From positions 3,282,011 through 3,346,010 of the forward strand of contig NZ_LT630337.1 in assembly GCF_900117315.1 (NCBI RefSeq): a DNA stretch of 64,000 nt, given 5' to 3'. The position numbers and the translations under genes were made by a program. Below are positions 18,408 through 27,414 of the stretch, piece by piece (within the stretch, counting starts at the first letter, position 1; every line of letters starts with the position of its first letter). The stretch comes from Bacillus massilinigeriensis (GTDB lineage Bacteria; Bacillota; Bacilli; Bacillales; Cytobacillaceae). The notes under the pieces are model-generated. The model did no database searches, was not told the origin of the DNA, and saw only the letters and a program-made list of their open reading frames with translations.

Positions 18408-19319
18408 TTAACTAGATCCTGTTATTCTCCTCTTATATTCTAGAATTTCAGTTAATGATTGCTTTAATGGAATTTGAGGTGTCCATCCAAGATTTGAAAG
18501 CAACGTCGGTTTAACATCTGTTAGTGGTTCCGGGTTATCGTTCATTCCTTTCATTCTAAAATCAACCTTTGCTATGGAATGAAATATTTCTGCAATTTTC
18601 TTAATATAATAAGTGTTCCCTGAACATACATGATATTGCTCCCCAGCAGTCCCACTCTCAAAAAGCCGTGCGTATGCTTTAACAGCGTCCCTTACGTCCA
18701 AAAAGTCACGGGCTGCATATAAGTTATTCAATTCGAGAACTGGATCCGATCCCTTCCTTTCCATTTCAGCTATCCTTTGGGCAATAATTGAGCAAACTCC
18801 ATTTGAATTACCCGGACCAATCAAATTTGATGGTTTGGCAATCATTATGTTCATTCCAAAGAGCGACTGCCATGATAACGCAGCAATAGCCTGCATGGTC
18901 TTACTAAAACTATAGGGATGCTGAAGGGTAGATGGTTGGTTCGGATCAAATTGGAGAAGCGACCCTACAACAACTATTTTGCATAAAGGGGCATACCTTC
19001 GAATCGCCTCAATAATATAGATAGTCGACAAACAATTCACTTCAAAGGTTGTCATAGGATCATTCCAGGAGGTTGGTACATGATTCTGACCTGCAAGGTG
19101 TAGAAGGTAATGTGGTTGTGTTGATTGGATTAGTTGGAATACTTCATTTTTTCTAGTAAGGTTGCAAGGCACCTGGGTCATTCCTTCATATTCATATGGG
19201 AACTGGTTTCTACTTGTTACAGCAATTATCTGAAATCCTTGTTTTAAAAAATTTTCACATGCGTGAATGCCAGTAAACCCACTGGCTCCTGTAATCATCA
19301 TTCGTTGCTGCTCACTCAT
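18408..19319 (-). CDS. NAD-dependent epimerase/dehydratase (sugar nucleotide SDR)
   Basis: The 303-aa protein is an extended SDR. MITGASGFTGIHACENF is the NAD(P)-binding glycine motif, and a YSFSK motif near residue 137 gives the catalytic tyrosine and lysine. It is closest in style to GDP-4-keto-6-deoxymannose reductases (Rmd/RmlD-like). It probably makes an activated sugar. It lies 81 bases after the next SDR gene on the same strand, followed by a glycosyltransferase gene further upstream, so the three genes appear to form one unit for a surface glycan. Confidence 0.8.
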   Translation of the reverse strand: MSEQQRMMITGASGFTGIHACENFLKQGFQIIAVTSRNQFPYEYEGMTQVPCNLTRKNEVFQLIQSTQPHYLLHLAGQNHVPTSWNDPMTTFEVNCLSTIYIIEAIRRYAPLCKIVVVGSLLQFDPNQPSTLQHPYSFSKTMQAIAALSWQSLFGMNIMIAKPSNLIGPGNSNGVCSIIAQRIAEMERKGSDPVLELNNLYAARDFLDVRDAVKAYARLFESGTAGEQYHVCSGNTYYIKKIAEIFHSIAKVDFRMKGMNDNPEPLTDVKPTLLSNLGWTPQIPLKQSLTEILEYKRRITGSS

Positions 19320-19400
19320 GATGGATCCAACCTTCCTCAGGATTAGTTGGAGTCATAGTTGCTATCCTTTTTTCGACCGAAGAAACGAAAACAAGATGAA

Positions 19401-20327
19401 TCAATATTTGTCATCTCCAGGAAAAAAGGAGGTATAGGTTTTCGACAAACCATCAAGGATATCTATCTTTGGGGACCAATTTAGAAATTGCATAGCTTTT
19501 CTATTATCTAAACAGCTGTGTTTAATGTCACCTATTCTCCCAATGGCTCGAATAGTCTTAATTGGTTGATGATGTAGCGTCTCAAGCCTTTTCACCATGT
19601 CATTGATTGAAGTTCTTTGTGATGTGCTAACATGAAGTGTTTGTCCATTTCCAAGTTTTAAAGCAGCTAAATTCGCTTCTACAACATCCTTAACATAAAT
19701 AAGGTCCCTTGTTTGTTCTCCATCTCCGTGTATAGTAAGAGACTGACCCCTTGCCAATCTGTCTAAGAAGACTGCAACCACTCCACCTTCACCCTTTGGT
19801 ATTTGCCTAGGTCCATAAACGTTAGCATAACGTAAAATAGTATAAGGAAGAGCATATAATTCATTAAACATTCTAATATAAGATTCTGCCGTTAGCTTCG
19901 ATAGGCCATAATAGGATGTAGGAGCTGTTATATCTTCCTCCTTTAATAAATCTGTCTCTAAATTCCCATATACCGCTGATGTTGAGGCAAAAATCAATTT
20001 CTTAACGGATAATTCACTACAAGCTTCTAAAATATTAATTGTCCCATTGATATTTACCTCAGCATCAAATGAAGGGTTTGTAACTGATCTCCCAACATCC
20101 GCTTGGGCTGCCAGATGATAAACAACCTCTGGCTTCACCTCAATAATTAGCTCCTTTGCCCTTCCTTTACATATATCTACAAAATGGGGTATGGCCTTTG
20201 GATTAAGATTTTTAAGCTGTCCTGTCGTAAGATTGTCCAATACATGCACCTCATGCCCCCTTTTGATGAGTGCATCTACGAGGTGTGATCCAATAAACCC
20301 CGCTCCACCTGTGACTATGATTTTCAT
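19401..20327 (-). CDS. UDP-glucose 4-epimerase-like SDR (YtcB-like)
   Basis: The 308-aa extended SDR has VTGGAGFIGSHLVDALI at the N-terminus and STSAVYG followed by YYGLSK near residue 140 as catalytic residues. ILRYANVYGPRQ is the usual substrate-loop segment. It resembles GalE-type 4-epimerases and the B. subtilis YtcB protein near the cotS/ytc cluster. The sugar is unknown. It is about 120 bases downstream of the glycosyltransferase and probably co-transcribed. Confidence 0.82.
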   Translation of the reverse strand: MKIIVTGGAGFIGSHLVDALIKRGHEVHVLDNLTTGQLKNLNPKAIPHFVDICKGRAKELIIEVKPEVVYHLAAQADVGRSVTNPSFDAEVNINGTINILEACSELSVKKLIFASTSAVYGNLETDLLKEEDITAPTSYYGLSKLTAESYIRMFNELYALPYTILRYANVYGPRQIPKGEGGVVAVFLDRLARGQSLTIHGDGEQTRDLIYVKDVVEANLAALKLGNGQTLHVSTSQRTSINDMVKRLETLHHQPIKTIRAIGRIGDIKHSCLDNRKAMQFLNWSPKIDILDGLSKTYTSFFPGDDKY

Positions 20328-20450
20328 TACCTATTCTCCTTTTTAGTTTTCCAATAATGTATGTTATTTGAGAATAAGTGGTATAAGTCAGATGTCCTTT
20401 AACTGAATTTCTTGGTTTCACGGTTTTAAACGTATTCTCTTTTTTACAAT

Positions 20451-21683
20451 TTACCCTTTTATATTTCGAAGTCTTTTTACTATTGCTTCACTATAGATAT
20501 CTAATAATCCTCTTACCCCTCTCTCCAAAGACCAATGGGTCATTCCCCAATTCTTTGCATTCGTTCCAAATTTTTTGCGCAATTGCTCATTTCCAAGAAG
20601 AATCTCTAGCTTATCACAAAGAATATCAGGGTTTTCTTTTGGAATAACAAATCCGGTCACATTATTCTCAACCATCTCAGGAAGCCCTCCTACATCACTA
20701 ACAATCGCTGGTTTTCCTGAAATTTGTGCTTCAATTAATGACAATGGTTGGTTGTCTAAAATGCTTGGGAGCACGAAAATATCTGATTTTGATAATAAAT
20801 TAGGAATATCATCCCTTGATCCCATAAAGACGACATCCCCTTCAACCCCCTGAACCTTGCATTGGATTCTTAATTCAGCTTGTTTGTCTCCAGTACCCAC
20901 TAACCAACAAACCCAATCATTGCGATATTTTTTTAATTTTCCTAAGGCTGAAATTAAGGTATGAACTCCTTTTACATCAACTAACCTGCCTGTGAAGATA
21001 ATTACTTTTTTATCTATTGGACGTTCGATTTCTGTTTTTTGATTGACTTGTCTAATAAAATTTTCTGTATCGTAACCATAATGGAGAATCTTTATTTGCT
21101 CACTTTTTACACCAAATTCATATACTAATATATTCTTCAACCATTGATTAGCGACAATTGTAACCTCAGCTGTACTTGCCCCTATTTTTTCAAGATCATC
21201 ATAGTACTCCCTTGCCATATAGGAAGTTTCAGACTTATGAATCGTTTCTAATTGCATTCTAACCTCATGAGCAACTGAACCATGCAGTGTGGCTACTAAT
21301 GGGGTATAAGCGGGTCTGATACGGTTTATACATGCAGTCGAGATGACATCCTGAGTATGAATAATGTCATATTGATTCAATCCAAGGTTTAATGCAGCCA
21401 ACTCATATACATAACGTTGAATTTCCGTGTATTCAACTAATTTGTTCTTAAATACCTCTGGATGGGTTTGAGGATTAATTTTTGATTTAACAATCGGAAG
21501 CAGTTTCTCCTTTTCAACCTTTTTGCCTTTATTTACGATATGAACGGAATTATTGTCATCTCCATAACCTAGTAAATCTACTTCATGTCCTAGTTCCTCT
21601 AACTTCTGCTTTAGCTGAACCATATAATTCCAAACTCCCCCCAAATGGGGTATAGTCCAATAGGTGGCTAATAATACTTTCAT
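20451..21683 (-). CDS. GT4 family glycosyltransferase (YtcC/CotSA-like)
   Basis: The 410-aa GT-B enzyme has an N-terminal acceptor domain (PHLGGVWNYM) and a C-terminal Glycos_transf_1 domain with FTGRLVDVKGVHTLI near residue 240 and the donor-binding block PLSLIEAQISGKPAIVSDVGGLPEMV near 330, including the conserved E-x7-E pattern. It transfers a nucleotide-activated sugar, probably to a surface polymer. B. subtilis has similar enzymes in the spore-coat cotSA/ytcC cluster. It is the first gene of the minus-strand unit, divergent from the DUF4183 gene. Confidence 0.85.
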   Translation of the reverse strand: MKVLLATYWTIPHLGGVWNYMVQLKQKLEELGHEVDLLGYGDDNNSVHIVNKGKKVEKEKLLPIVKSKINPQTHPEVFKNKLVEYTEIQRYVYELAALNLGLNQYDIIHTQDVISTACINRIRPAYTPLVATLHGSVAHEVRMQLETIHKSETSYMAREYYDDLEKIGASTAEVTIVANQWLKNILVYEFGVKSEQIKILHYGYDTENFIRQVNQKTEIERPIDKKVIIFTGRLVDVKGVHTLISALGKLKKYRNDWVCWLVGTGDKQAELRIQCKVQGVEGDVVFMGSRDDIPNLLSKSDIFVLPSILDNQPLSLIEAQISGKPAIVSDVGGLPEMVENNVTGFVIPKENPDILCDKLEILLGNEQLRKKFGTNAKNWGMTHWSLERGVRGLLDIYSEAIVKRLRNIKG

Positions 21684-21867
21684 CTATACATCTCTCCTAT
21701 AATTCTCGTCTACATTCACAATATTTCGTGGGAATGCATAGTGTATAGACAAATATCTTTTAAAATAATAAATTGCCACCCTTATTGATAAAAATGGGCC
21801 TTAATAGGCCTTTTCTTCAATTTTTTATTAATAACCTAGTCTATCTATCGCTACTTATAACTGCTTT

Positions 21868-21876
21868 CATATATTA
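21868..21876 (+). promoter_or_regulatory. Possible mother-cell sigma factor -10 element
   Basis: CATATATTA fits the CATANNNTA -10 consensus shared by SigE and SigK. It lies 28 bases before the DUF4183 ATG. No clear -35 was found, so this is a weak call. Confidence 0.3.
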
Positions 21877-21903
21877 TATAGAACCTGTAAGGAGGAGAAT
21901 TAT

Positions 21904-22284
21904 ATGGTACTTAGAATATTCAAGCTCGCTATTTCATCAGAAAATAAAATATCACTATCCCCAACGATTACGCGACTATTTCATGTAACATCTGAACCCA
22001 TTGCAGAATTGAGTACACATAAAATTAGTACGACCCAATTCTTTAATGATTCAGGAGAAATTGTTCAAGCATTACCGGAATTAAATATGGATAATAGTTA
22101 CTTTAATGTTTATATCAATGGAGTCCTACAAATGGAAAATATTTTTTCCTATACCGCAGGGGAGGAAGGAATAGGCTCTTTACTAATATCTGTTCCTGAG
22201 GGATCAGAGATTGAAAAAGGAACCCCCATCATCTTAGAAATTGTCAACTTCAATCCAACGGTTAAAACCACCCATTTTACTTAA
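21904..22284 (+). CDS. DUF4183 domain protein
   Basis: A 126-aa protein whose second half (ISTTQFFNDSGEIVQ, then YFNVYINGVLQ and IEKGTPIILEIVNFNP) matches DUF4183, a small beta-rich domain found in Bacillus and often near spore-surface genes. It has no signal peptide, consistent with mother-cell assembly onto a spore. The ribosome site AAGGAGGAG is strong, eight bases from the ATG. It is divergent from the glycosyltransferase and upstream of a DUF1796 gene. Its spore-surface role is inferred from context. Confidence 0.75.
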   Translation: MVLRIFKLAISSENKISLSPTITRLFHVTSEPIAELSTHKISTTQFFNDSGEIVQALPELNMDNSYFNVYINGVLQMENIFSYTAGEEGIGSLLISVPEGSEIEKGTPIILEIVNFNPTVKTTHFT

Positions 22285-22585
22285 TCATTCTGTAGAATTT
22301 CTCATGCTCTTCTATTTGTCATAATTAAGACTCACATTTTTATCCTTCATTTATCAAATGCCCTCAATAAAAGAATATTTCCCTTTGAGAGGGGCCAAAC
22401 AGGTACCCTCTTTTCATATGTAAATATAGGAAATAGGAACAAAGCACATTTTATAAAAATTGGTAAACTGCACTTTCATTTTAACTATTATCTGCATCTA
22501 CTAAGGAGACAAGGTTTAAAGGTGCTTTGCACCCAATCTAAATATTTTTTTACCTTTCAATTTAGATATAAGGGAGTTGAGAAAA
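22285..22585 (+). other. Intergenic region between the DUF4183 and DUF1796 genes
   Basis: No coding potential. An ATCTAAA/TTTAGAT inverted pair straddles about 22537-22569, just upstream of the DUF1796 ribosome site. Nothing else is recognised. Confidence 0.4.
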
Positions 22586-23215
22586 ATGAATTTGCAGGAG
22601 TTAAAGGGGGAATACGATGCCATATTTAGTCTTGGCGATTTATGTTTAACCTCTATTCAATTGAAAAGGCATAACCTCAGGCCTTTTTCTGGGGTTTTCG
22701 ACTGGATGGCCTCTCCACGATTATCAAATGTCAATCGTCTTTTGAGGAACCGCTTTATTGGATTTATGGATTATGAGAATTTAAGGATTATCGGATATGC
22801 GGGTCCAGAAATGATTTGCGTATCCGATGATGCGTATCAAATGGTTTCAAATCATGACTTCAGTTCGGACAAGAATTCCCTTCAACATCTAGGATCCTAT
22901 CAGGAGGTTCGCGAAAAATATGATAGGCGAATCAAACGGTTCCTAAATACGATGGAACATGCTAAGAAGATATTGTTTATCCGTACGGAGGGCTCATATG
23001 AGGAGGCAGAAGAACTTCAATCGGTTCTATCCAATCTTGTAAAGCATGATTTTCGCGTACTTCTCATCAATCATAAGAGTGTTGCAGGTATCGTGGAAAA
23101 GAACTGGCCACTTGAAAAGGTTTGTGCTTTGGAATTTCCTAATAGTGAGATCTGGGAAGGCAATAATCATCTTTGGCAGCAAATATTAGAAGGAATTCAA
23201 TTAAAAGGGAATTGA
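22586..23215 (+). CDS. DUF1796 putative cysteine-peptidase-like protein
   Basis: The 209-aa protein opens with YDAIFSLGDLCLTSIQLKRHNLRPFSGVFDWM, the hallmark of DUF1796, described as a papain-like putative cysteine peptidase family. Members occur in polysaccharide and secondary-metabolite clusters, and catalysis has not been shown for most. I start at the ATG at 22586, nine bases after AGGGAG; a TTG three codons earlier overlaps that site. It lies 51 bases before the CapD-like gene and is probably co-transcribed with it. Confidence 0.75.
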   Translation: MNLQELKGEYDAIFSLGDLCLTSIQLKRHNLRPFSGVFDWMASPRLSNVNRLLRNRFIGFMDYENLRIIGYAGPEMICVSDDAYQMVSNHDFSSDKNSLQHLGSYQEVREKYDRRIKRFLNTMEHAKKILFIRTEGSYEEAEELQSVLSNLVKHDFRVLLINHKSVAGIVEKNWPLEKVCALEFPNSEIWEGNNHLWQQILEGIQLKGN

Positions 23216-23266
23216 TTATTCTTAAAGCTAAAGATTATATTCAACAAATTACTGGAGGAAACCAAA

Positions 23267-24235
23267 TTGTATAAAAATTCAGTGGTACTAGTTACAGGAG
23301 GGACAGGCTCTTGGGGTACCGAATTAATTCATCAGCTTTTATCTCTTCATCCTCAAAAAATTATAGTATTCTCAAGAAATGAAAATAATCAAGTACAAAT
23401 GAGAAGAGAAATTGAAGACCCAAGACTACACTTTTTTATTGGAGATATTAGGGACAAGGATACCCTAATGCAAGCCTGCACAGGGGTAGACTTTATTTTT
23501 CATCTTGCTGCTCTTAAGCATGTTCCTGTCTGTGAGGACAACCCTCTTGAAGCAATCAAAACGAATGTGATTGGCACCCAAAATGTGATTGAAGCAGCAA
23601 TAATTAATGGAGTAAAAAAGGTCATTTATGTTTCAACAGATAAAGCAGCTGACCCTGTAAATACCTATGGCATGGCAAAGGCATTAGGTGAAAAGCTAAT
23701 CCTTCACGCAAATCAGTTAGATGAACAGACCAAATTTCTCTGTGTTAGAGGTGGAAATGTTCTCGGAAGCAGTGGAAGCGTGCTACCTTTATTTAAAAAA
23801 CAAATAGAAGAGAAAAATGAAATCCTAATTACAGACAAACGAATGACTCGCTATTTTGTCACCCCGAAGCAAGCCATTCAATCATTAATAAAAGCAGCCT
23901 CTTTTGGCAAAGGTGGAGAAATATTTATTTTGAGAATGAAGGCTTGTCGGATTATCGACTTAGCTGAAATTCTAATCGAATATAATGGTAAAGCTAACAT
24001 TAAAATGACGGAAATCGATGCAAGACCAGGTGAAAAAATTGAAGAAGTACTTGTTGGGGATTATGAAAAAGAAGGTACTTTTGTCTACGATCAGGATTTA
24101 CTAGTCATCTTGCCTGTCCACGAGAGGAAGACAGCATTCCCTTTAATTTATGAATCCTACTTAACAGATTCAAAAGACCTTATGTCGAAAGAAGAAGTAA
24201 AGAAACTCCTTATAAATGGAGGCTTTTTACAATAA
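23267..24235 (+). CDS. CapD/FlaA1-type nucleotide-sugar dehydratase
   Basis: The 322-aa SDR belongs to the polysaccharide biosynthesis CapD family: VTGGTGSWGTELIHQLL binds NAD(P), FHLAALKHVPVCEDNP and YVSTDKAADPVNTYG (residues 121-135) are family signatures, and RPGEKIEEVLV is the C-terminal block. Such enzymes are UDP-GlcNAc 4,6-dehydratases (or 5-epimerases). Tyr134 and Lys138 form a YxxxK pair. The start is TTG after TGGAGG. It likely supplies a deoxy-amino sugar to the neighbouring glycosyltransferase. A terminator follows. Confidence 0.85.
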   Translation: MYKNSVVLVTGGTGSWGTELIHQLLSLHPQKIIVFSRNENNQVQMRREIEDPRLHFFIGDIRDKDTLMQACTGVDFIFHLAALKHVPVCEDNPLEAIKTNVIGTQNVIEAAIINGVKKVIYVSTDKAADPVNTYGMAKALGEKLILHANQLDEQTKFLCVRGGNVLGSSGSVLPLFKKQIEEKNEILITDKRMTRYFVTPKQAIQSLIKAASFGKGGEIFILRMKACRIIDLAEILIEYNGKANIKMTEIDARPGEKIEEVLVGDYEKEGTFVYDQDLLVILPVHERKTAFPLIYESYLTDSKDLMSKEEVKKLLINGGFLQ

Positions 24236-24268
24236 TGCACACAATTTCAGGTGAATCATTAAAAATAT

Positions 24269-24317
24269 CCCTCCAATGCTAGAAGGTTCATCTCTAGCAT
24301 TAGAGGGGAATTTTTTT
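24269..24317 (+). terminator. Terminator after the CapD-like gene
   Basis: CCCTC-ATGCTAGA pairs with TCTAGCAT-GAGGG and is followed by seven T residues on the plus strand. Confidence 0.85.
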
Positions 24318-24349
24318 CAATTACAATATTTGTCATACTCTTAGTGAAT

Positions 24350-25537
24350 TTAAGAGGCCTTTTTAATAAGAGCCCCTATATCTTTGATCCTATGATCATA
24401 GATAATTGTCGTAAAAATTGAAACGACAATCAAAGCAGTCGAAAAGATAAATAGGATGGACATTCCATACCAATCTACGAGCATTCCACCTAATAATGGA
24501 CCAATCATTCTCCCACCGGTCGCTGTACTATTTACAATTCCCTGAAATAATCCAGACTTCCCTTTTGGAGCTAATTTATCTGCAATGGTAGGGACAGATG
24601 GCCAAACTAACATTTCTCCAATAGTTAAAATAATCATGGAGATCAAAAATCCAGAAAATCCATTGGCAAAGGAAGCAGTTAAAAAGGATAGGATGAAAAT
24701 TCCCATACCTACAACCATAAGGCTTTTAATTGATTTATTCATTGAATTAATGAAGCTATTTAAAATGGGCTGACCAAGCACAATTAATGCTCCATTAATT
24801 GTCCAAAGAAAGCTATATTGCCTTAAGCTAATTCCAATTTCCTGTGTATACGAAGCAATGGTGGACTGCCATTGAACATATGCAACCCAACACAATAAGT
24901 ACCCGATACATAGGACGAGTAAAGCTACTAACTTATTGTGATGACCTTTTTCTGCCTTCTCTTTCACCTTTGATATCTTTCTTTCCCCTACAACTTGCAT
25001 ATTTCGATAACTAAATCCTGCAATGAATAAAAAGATTAAATACATTAGGGCATTAGCAATAAATATGAATTGAAAGGAGTATGATGCGACAAAGCCTCCT
25101 AAGGCAGCCCCTACCGCTACTCCTAGGTTTTGAGCAACATAAATAGCATTAAATGCTCTTCTTCCACCCTGTCTCCAAACCGTTCCGGCCATGGCAAACA
25201 TAGATGGAAATACGATTCCTGAACCAAATCCTAGAATCGTTAACAAAACAACATATGCTGGCCAACCATTCCAGAAAATTAATCCACTTACCGATAAAAG
25301 GGATATTCCTATCCCAAGAATGATTGATTTATAACCACCAATTTTATCAAATAAATATCCTCCGAATAAATTTCCGATGACGCTCGCTGCGGAATTTAAC
25401 ATCAGGACAATACCTGCAACTGACAAAGACTTTCCTAAATGATCGTGAATATAGATTGCGTTTAAAGGCCATAAAAAAGAAGAGCCTGTTACATTCACTG
25501 CCATTCCAATTACTAATAGCCAAACGGCACGTGGCAT
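24350..25537 (-). CDS. yttB: MFS transporter YttB
   Basis: The 395-aa protein has 12 predicted membrane segments and the MFS motif-A-like sequence GNLFGGYLFDKIGG between helices 2 and 3. The opening MPRAVWLLVIGMAVNVTGSS matches B. subtilis YttB, a putative drug exporter of unknown substrate. I start at 25537 because AAAGGAG precedes it; an upstream in-frame ATG would add 24 polar residues without a ribosome site. It lies in the plasma membrane and is transcribed alone. Confidence 0.87.
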   Translation of the reverse strand: MPRAVWLLVIGMAVNVTGSSFLWPLNAIYIHDHLGKSLSVAGIVLMLNSAASVIGNLFGGYLFDKIGGYKSIILGIGISLLSVSGLIFWNGWPAYVVLLTILGFGSGIVFPSMFAMAGTVWRQGGRRAFNAIYVAQNLGVAVGAALGGFVASYSFQFIFIANALMYLIFLFIAGFSYRNMQVVGERKISKVKEKAEKGHHNKLVALLVLCIGYLLCWVAYVQWQSTIASYTQEIGISLRQYSFLWTINGALIVLGQPILNSFINSMNKSIKSLMVVGMGIFILSFLTASFANGFSGFLISMIILTIGEMLVWPSVPTIADKLAPKGKSGLFQGIVNSTATGGRMIGPLLGGMLVDWYGMSILFIFSTALIVVSIFTTIIYDHRIKDIGALIKKAS

Positions 25538-25722
25538 GAAAAACGCTCCTTTACAACTAAAATATTTCGAATACCAAAATATATTAGTTGTTTTTTTACT
25601 AAACTTCAATAAAAACGTTTCGGTTACTGAAATAAATTATTTTCACATTTAACAAAGTGGTCAATAATTTGGAAACCATATCCATGGATTTTATTTTACA
25701 GTCTTAACCACCTATGACAAAT

Positions 25723-25751
25723 AAAAAGCCCCCACAAATGTGAGAGCTTTT
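25723..25751 (-). terminator. Terminator after the 25757-25939 gene
   Basis: On the minus strand AAAAGCTCTCAC pairs, with G-U pairs, with GTGGGGGCTTTT around an ATTT loop, followed by T residues. Confidence 0.75.
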
Positions 25752-25756
25752 CATTA

Positions 25757-25939
25757 TTATGATGATTGATCCTGTTCTTGATGCATTTTGGACTTAACAG
25801 GTTGTCCGCCACGTTTTTCATATTTTTTCTTTGATAATTTCACCTGGTCCATTTCTTGACCCATTTCAATGTCTTGATTATTTATTCCATTTCTCGTTTT
25901 TTGTTCTGGATTATTTTGTTTCGAACGCTTTCTAACCAT
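25757..25939 (-). CDS. Small hydrophilic protein of unknown function
   Basis: A 60-aa highly charged protein rich in Lys, Gln, Asn and Glu, with no hydrophobic segment (VRKRSKQNNPEQK start, YEKRGGQPVKSKMHQEQDQ end). It resembles the small, disordered, often sporulation-associated proteins common in Bacillus, but I cannot name a family. AAAGGAGAGA precedes a GTG-ATG pair; either codon could start it. It lies 15 bases downstream of ytzC and ends at a terminator, so the two form a short operon. Confidence 0.65.
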   Translation of the reverse strand: MVRKRSKQNNPEQKTRNGINNQDIEMGQEMDQVKLSKKKYEKRGGQPVKSKMHQEQDQSS

Positions 25940-25954
25940 CACTTGATCTCTCCT

Positions 25955-26218
25955 TTAATGGTCAAGTAAAGTCATTTGGTTTTGTAGCTGCTGAAGCTGA
26001 ATCCTCATTCTGTGCAACTGTTCACGTTGCTGTGAATTTGCACTATGTGCCATTTGAGACAGGTCATTATACGCATTTTCCAGCTGTTGCATAGCTTGTG
26101 TATATTCATTCATATTATAATGCTCCTGTCTGCTACCTGTTTCGAGTTGCTTTTGTGCATATTGAATTGCATTATTACACTCATCCATCAATTGCCCCAT
26201 CGATTCCCGAGTTGCCAT
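25955..26218 (-). CDS. ytzC: DUF2524 protein YtzC
   Basis: An 87-aa, mostly helical, glutamine-rich protein. The segment MGQLMDECNNAIQYAQKQL and the YNMNEYTQAMQQLENAYNDL repeat-like helices match the YtzC (DUF2524) family of Bacillus. Function is unknown. The ATG at 26218 follows GGAGGAGG; thirteen extra in-frame codons upstream are probably not translated. It is divergent from the ytqA gene, as near B. subtilis ytqA. Confidence 0.85.
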   Translation of the reverse strand: MATRESMGQLMDECNNAIQYAQKQLETGSRQEHYNMNEYTQAMQQLENAYNDLSQMAHSANSQQREQLHRMRIQLQQLQNQMTLLDH

Positions 26219-26445
26219 AATTAAACCTCCTCCTAAATCGAAAGACATAAGAAGCAAAACGCTTCTATATTATCTTGTTCAAATGTGATTTTTCTTACCA
26301 CATATAAGAGACTAAAAAACCTTCCAATTATTTATTTGAAAAGATTACAATTGGATAACCATGACACTTCATGATAAAATTCTTTTTATGTAAAAAAAAT
26401 TCTTTTTTTACTATTTATGAAATGTTAATAGAGGAGGTTGCTGAA

Positions 26446-27414
26446 TTGAATCAGACGAGTCCTTTTCCATATGCATCAGATGATAAACGGTACCACACTT
26501 GGAATTATCATTTACGCAATCAATTTGGACATAAAGTTTTTAAGATAGCATTAGATGGCGGTTTTGATTGTCCGAATCGTGATGGTACAGTCGCTCACGG
26601 TGGTTGTACCTTTTGTAGTGCTGCTGGCTCAGGTGATTTCGCTGGAAATCGTGTCGATGATTTAGAAGTACAATTTCATGAAATAAAAGAAAAAATGCAT
26701 ACAAAATGGAAGGATGGCAAGTATATGGCTTATTTCCAAGCCTATACAAATACCCATGCGACCGTTGAAGTATTAAGAGAGAAATATGAAAAGGTATTAA
26801 AGCAAGAAGGCGTCGTGGGACTGTCGATTGCAACACGTCCGGATTGTTTACCAGATGACGTCGTAGAATATTTAGCTGAACTGAATGAAAGAACCTACTT
26901 ATGGGTTGAATTAGGATTACAGACTGTCCATGAACGAACAGCTACATTAATCAATCGTGCACATGATTTCCAATGCTATATCGATGGCGTGAACAAGCTT
27001 CGAAAGCATGGGATTCGCATTTGCTCCCATATCATTAACGGATTACCTTTGGAGACACCTGAGATGATGATGGAAACAGCACGTGAGGTTGCAAAGTTAG
27101 ATGTACAGGGGATCAAAATTCATTTACTTCATCTTTTAAAAGGAACCCCTATGGTAAAGCAATATGAAAAAGGAATGCTTAAGTTTTTATCCTTTGATGA
27201 CTACGTAAGCTTAGTATGTGATCAGTTAGAAATTTTACCCCCAGAAATGATTATCCACCGAATCACAGGGGATGGACCAATTGATTTAATGATTGGACCA
27301 ATGTGGAGCGTCAATAAATGGGAAGTATTAAATGCAATCGATGCAGAACTAAAAAGTAGAAATAGCTGGCAAGGGAAATATTACAAGCATAGCCATGTGG
27401 AGGCAGGCAAATGA
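26446..27414 (+). CDS. mnmL: Radical SAM enzyme MnmL (YtqA)
   Basis: The 322-aa protein belongs to the TIGR01212 radical SAM family. The cluster motif has wide spacing: CPNRDGTVAHGGCTFCS near residues 39-55 supplies three cysteines for the 4Fe-4S centre. B. subtilis YtqA (322 aa) has been linked to formation of mnm5s2U34 in tRNA and renamed MnmL. I start at the TTG at 26446, eight bases after GGAGG; the longer frame lacks a ribosome site. Its TGA overlaps the ATG of mnmM, so translation is coupled. Confidence 0.85.
   Translation: MNQTSPFPYASDDKRYHTWNYHLRNQFGHKVFKIALDGGFDCPNRDGTVAHGGCTFCSAAGSGDFAGNRVDDLEVQFHEIKEKMHTKWKDGKYMAYFQAYTNTHATVEVLREKYEKVLKQEGVVGLSIATRPDCLPDDVVEYLAELNERTYLWVELGLQTVHERTATLINRAHDFQCYIDGVNKLRKHGIRICSHIINGLPLETPEMMMETAREVAKLDVQGIKIHLLHLLKGTPMVKQYEKGMLKFLSFDDYVSLVCDQLEILPPEMIIHRITGDGPIDLMIGPMWSVNKWEVLNAIDAELKSRNSWQGKYYKHSHVEAGK

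Noticed and set aside
21773..21988. 71-aa plus-strand frame upstream of DUF4183
   Set aside because: Overlaps the DUF4183 start in another frame and lacks a ribosome site; composition is that of AT-rich intergenic DNA.
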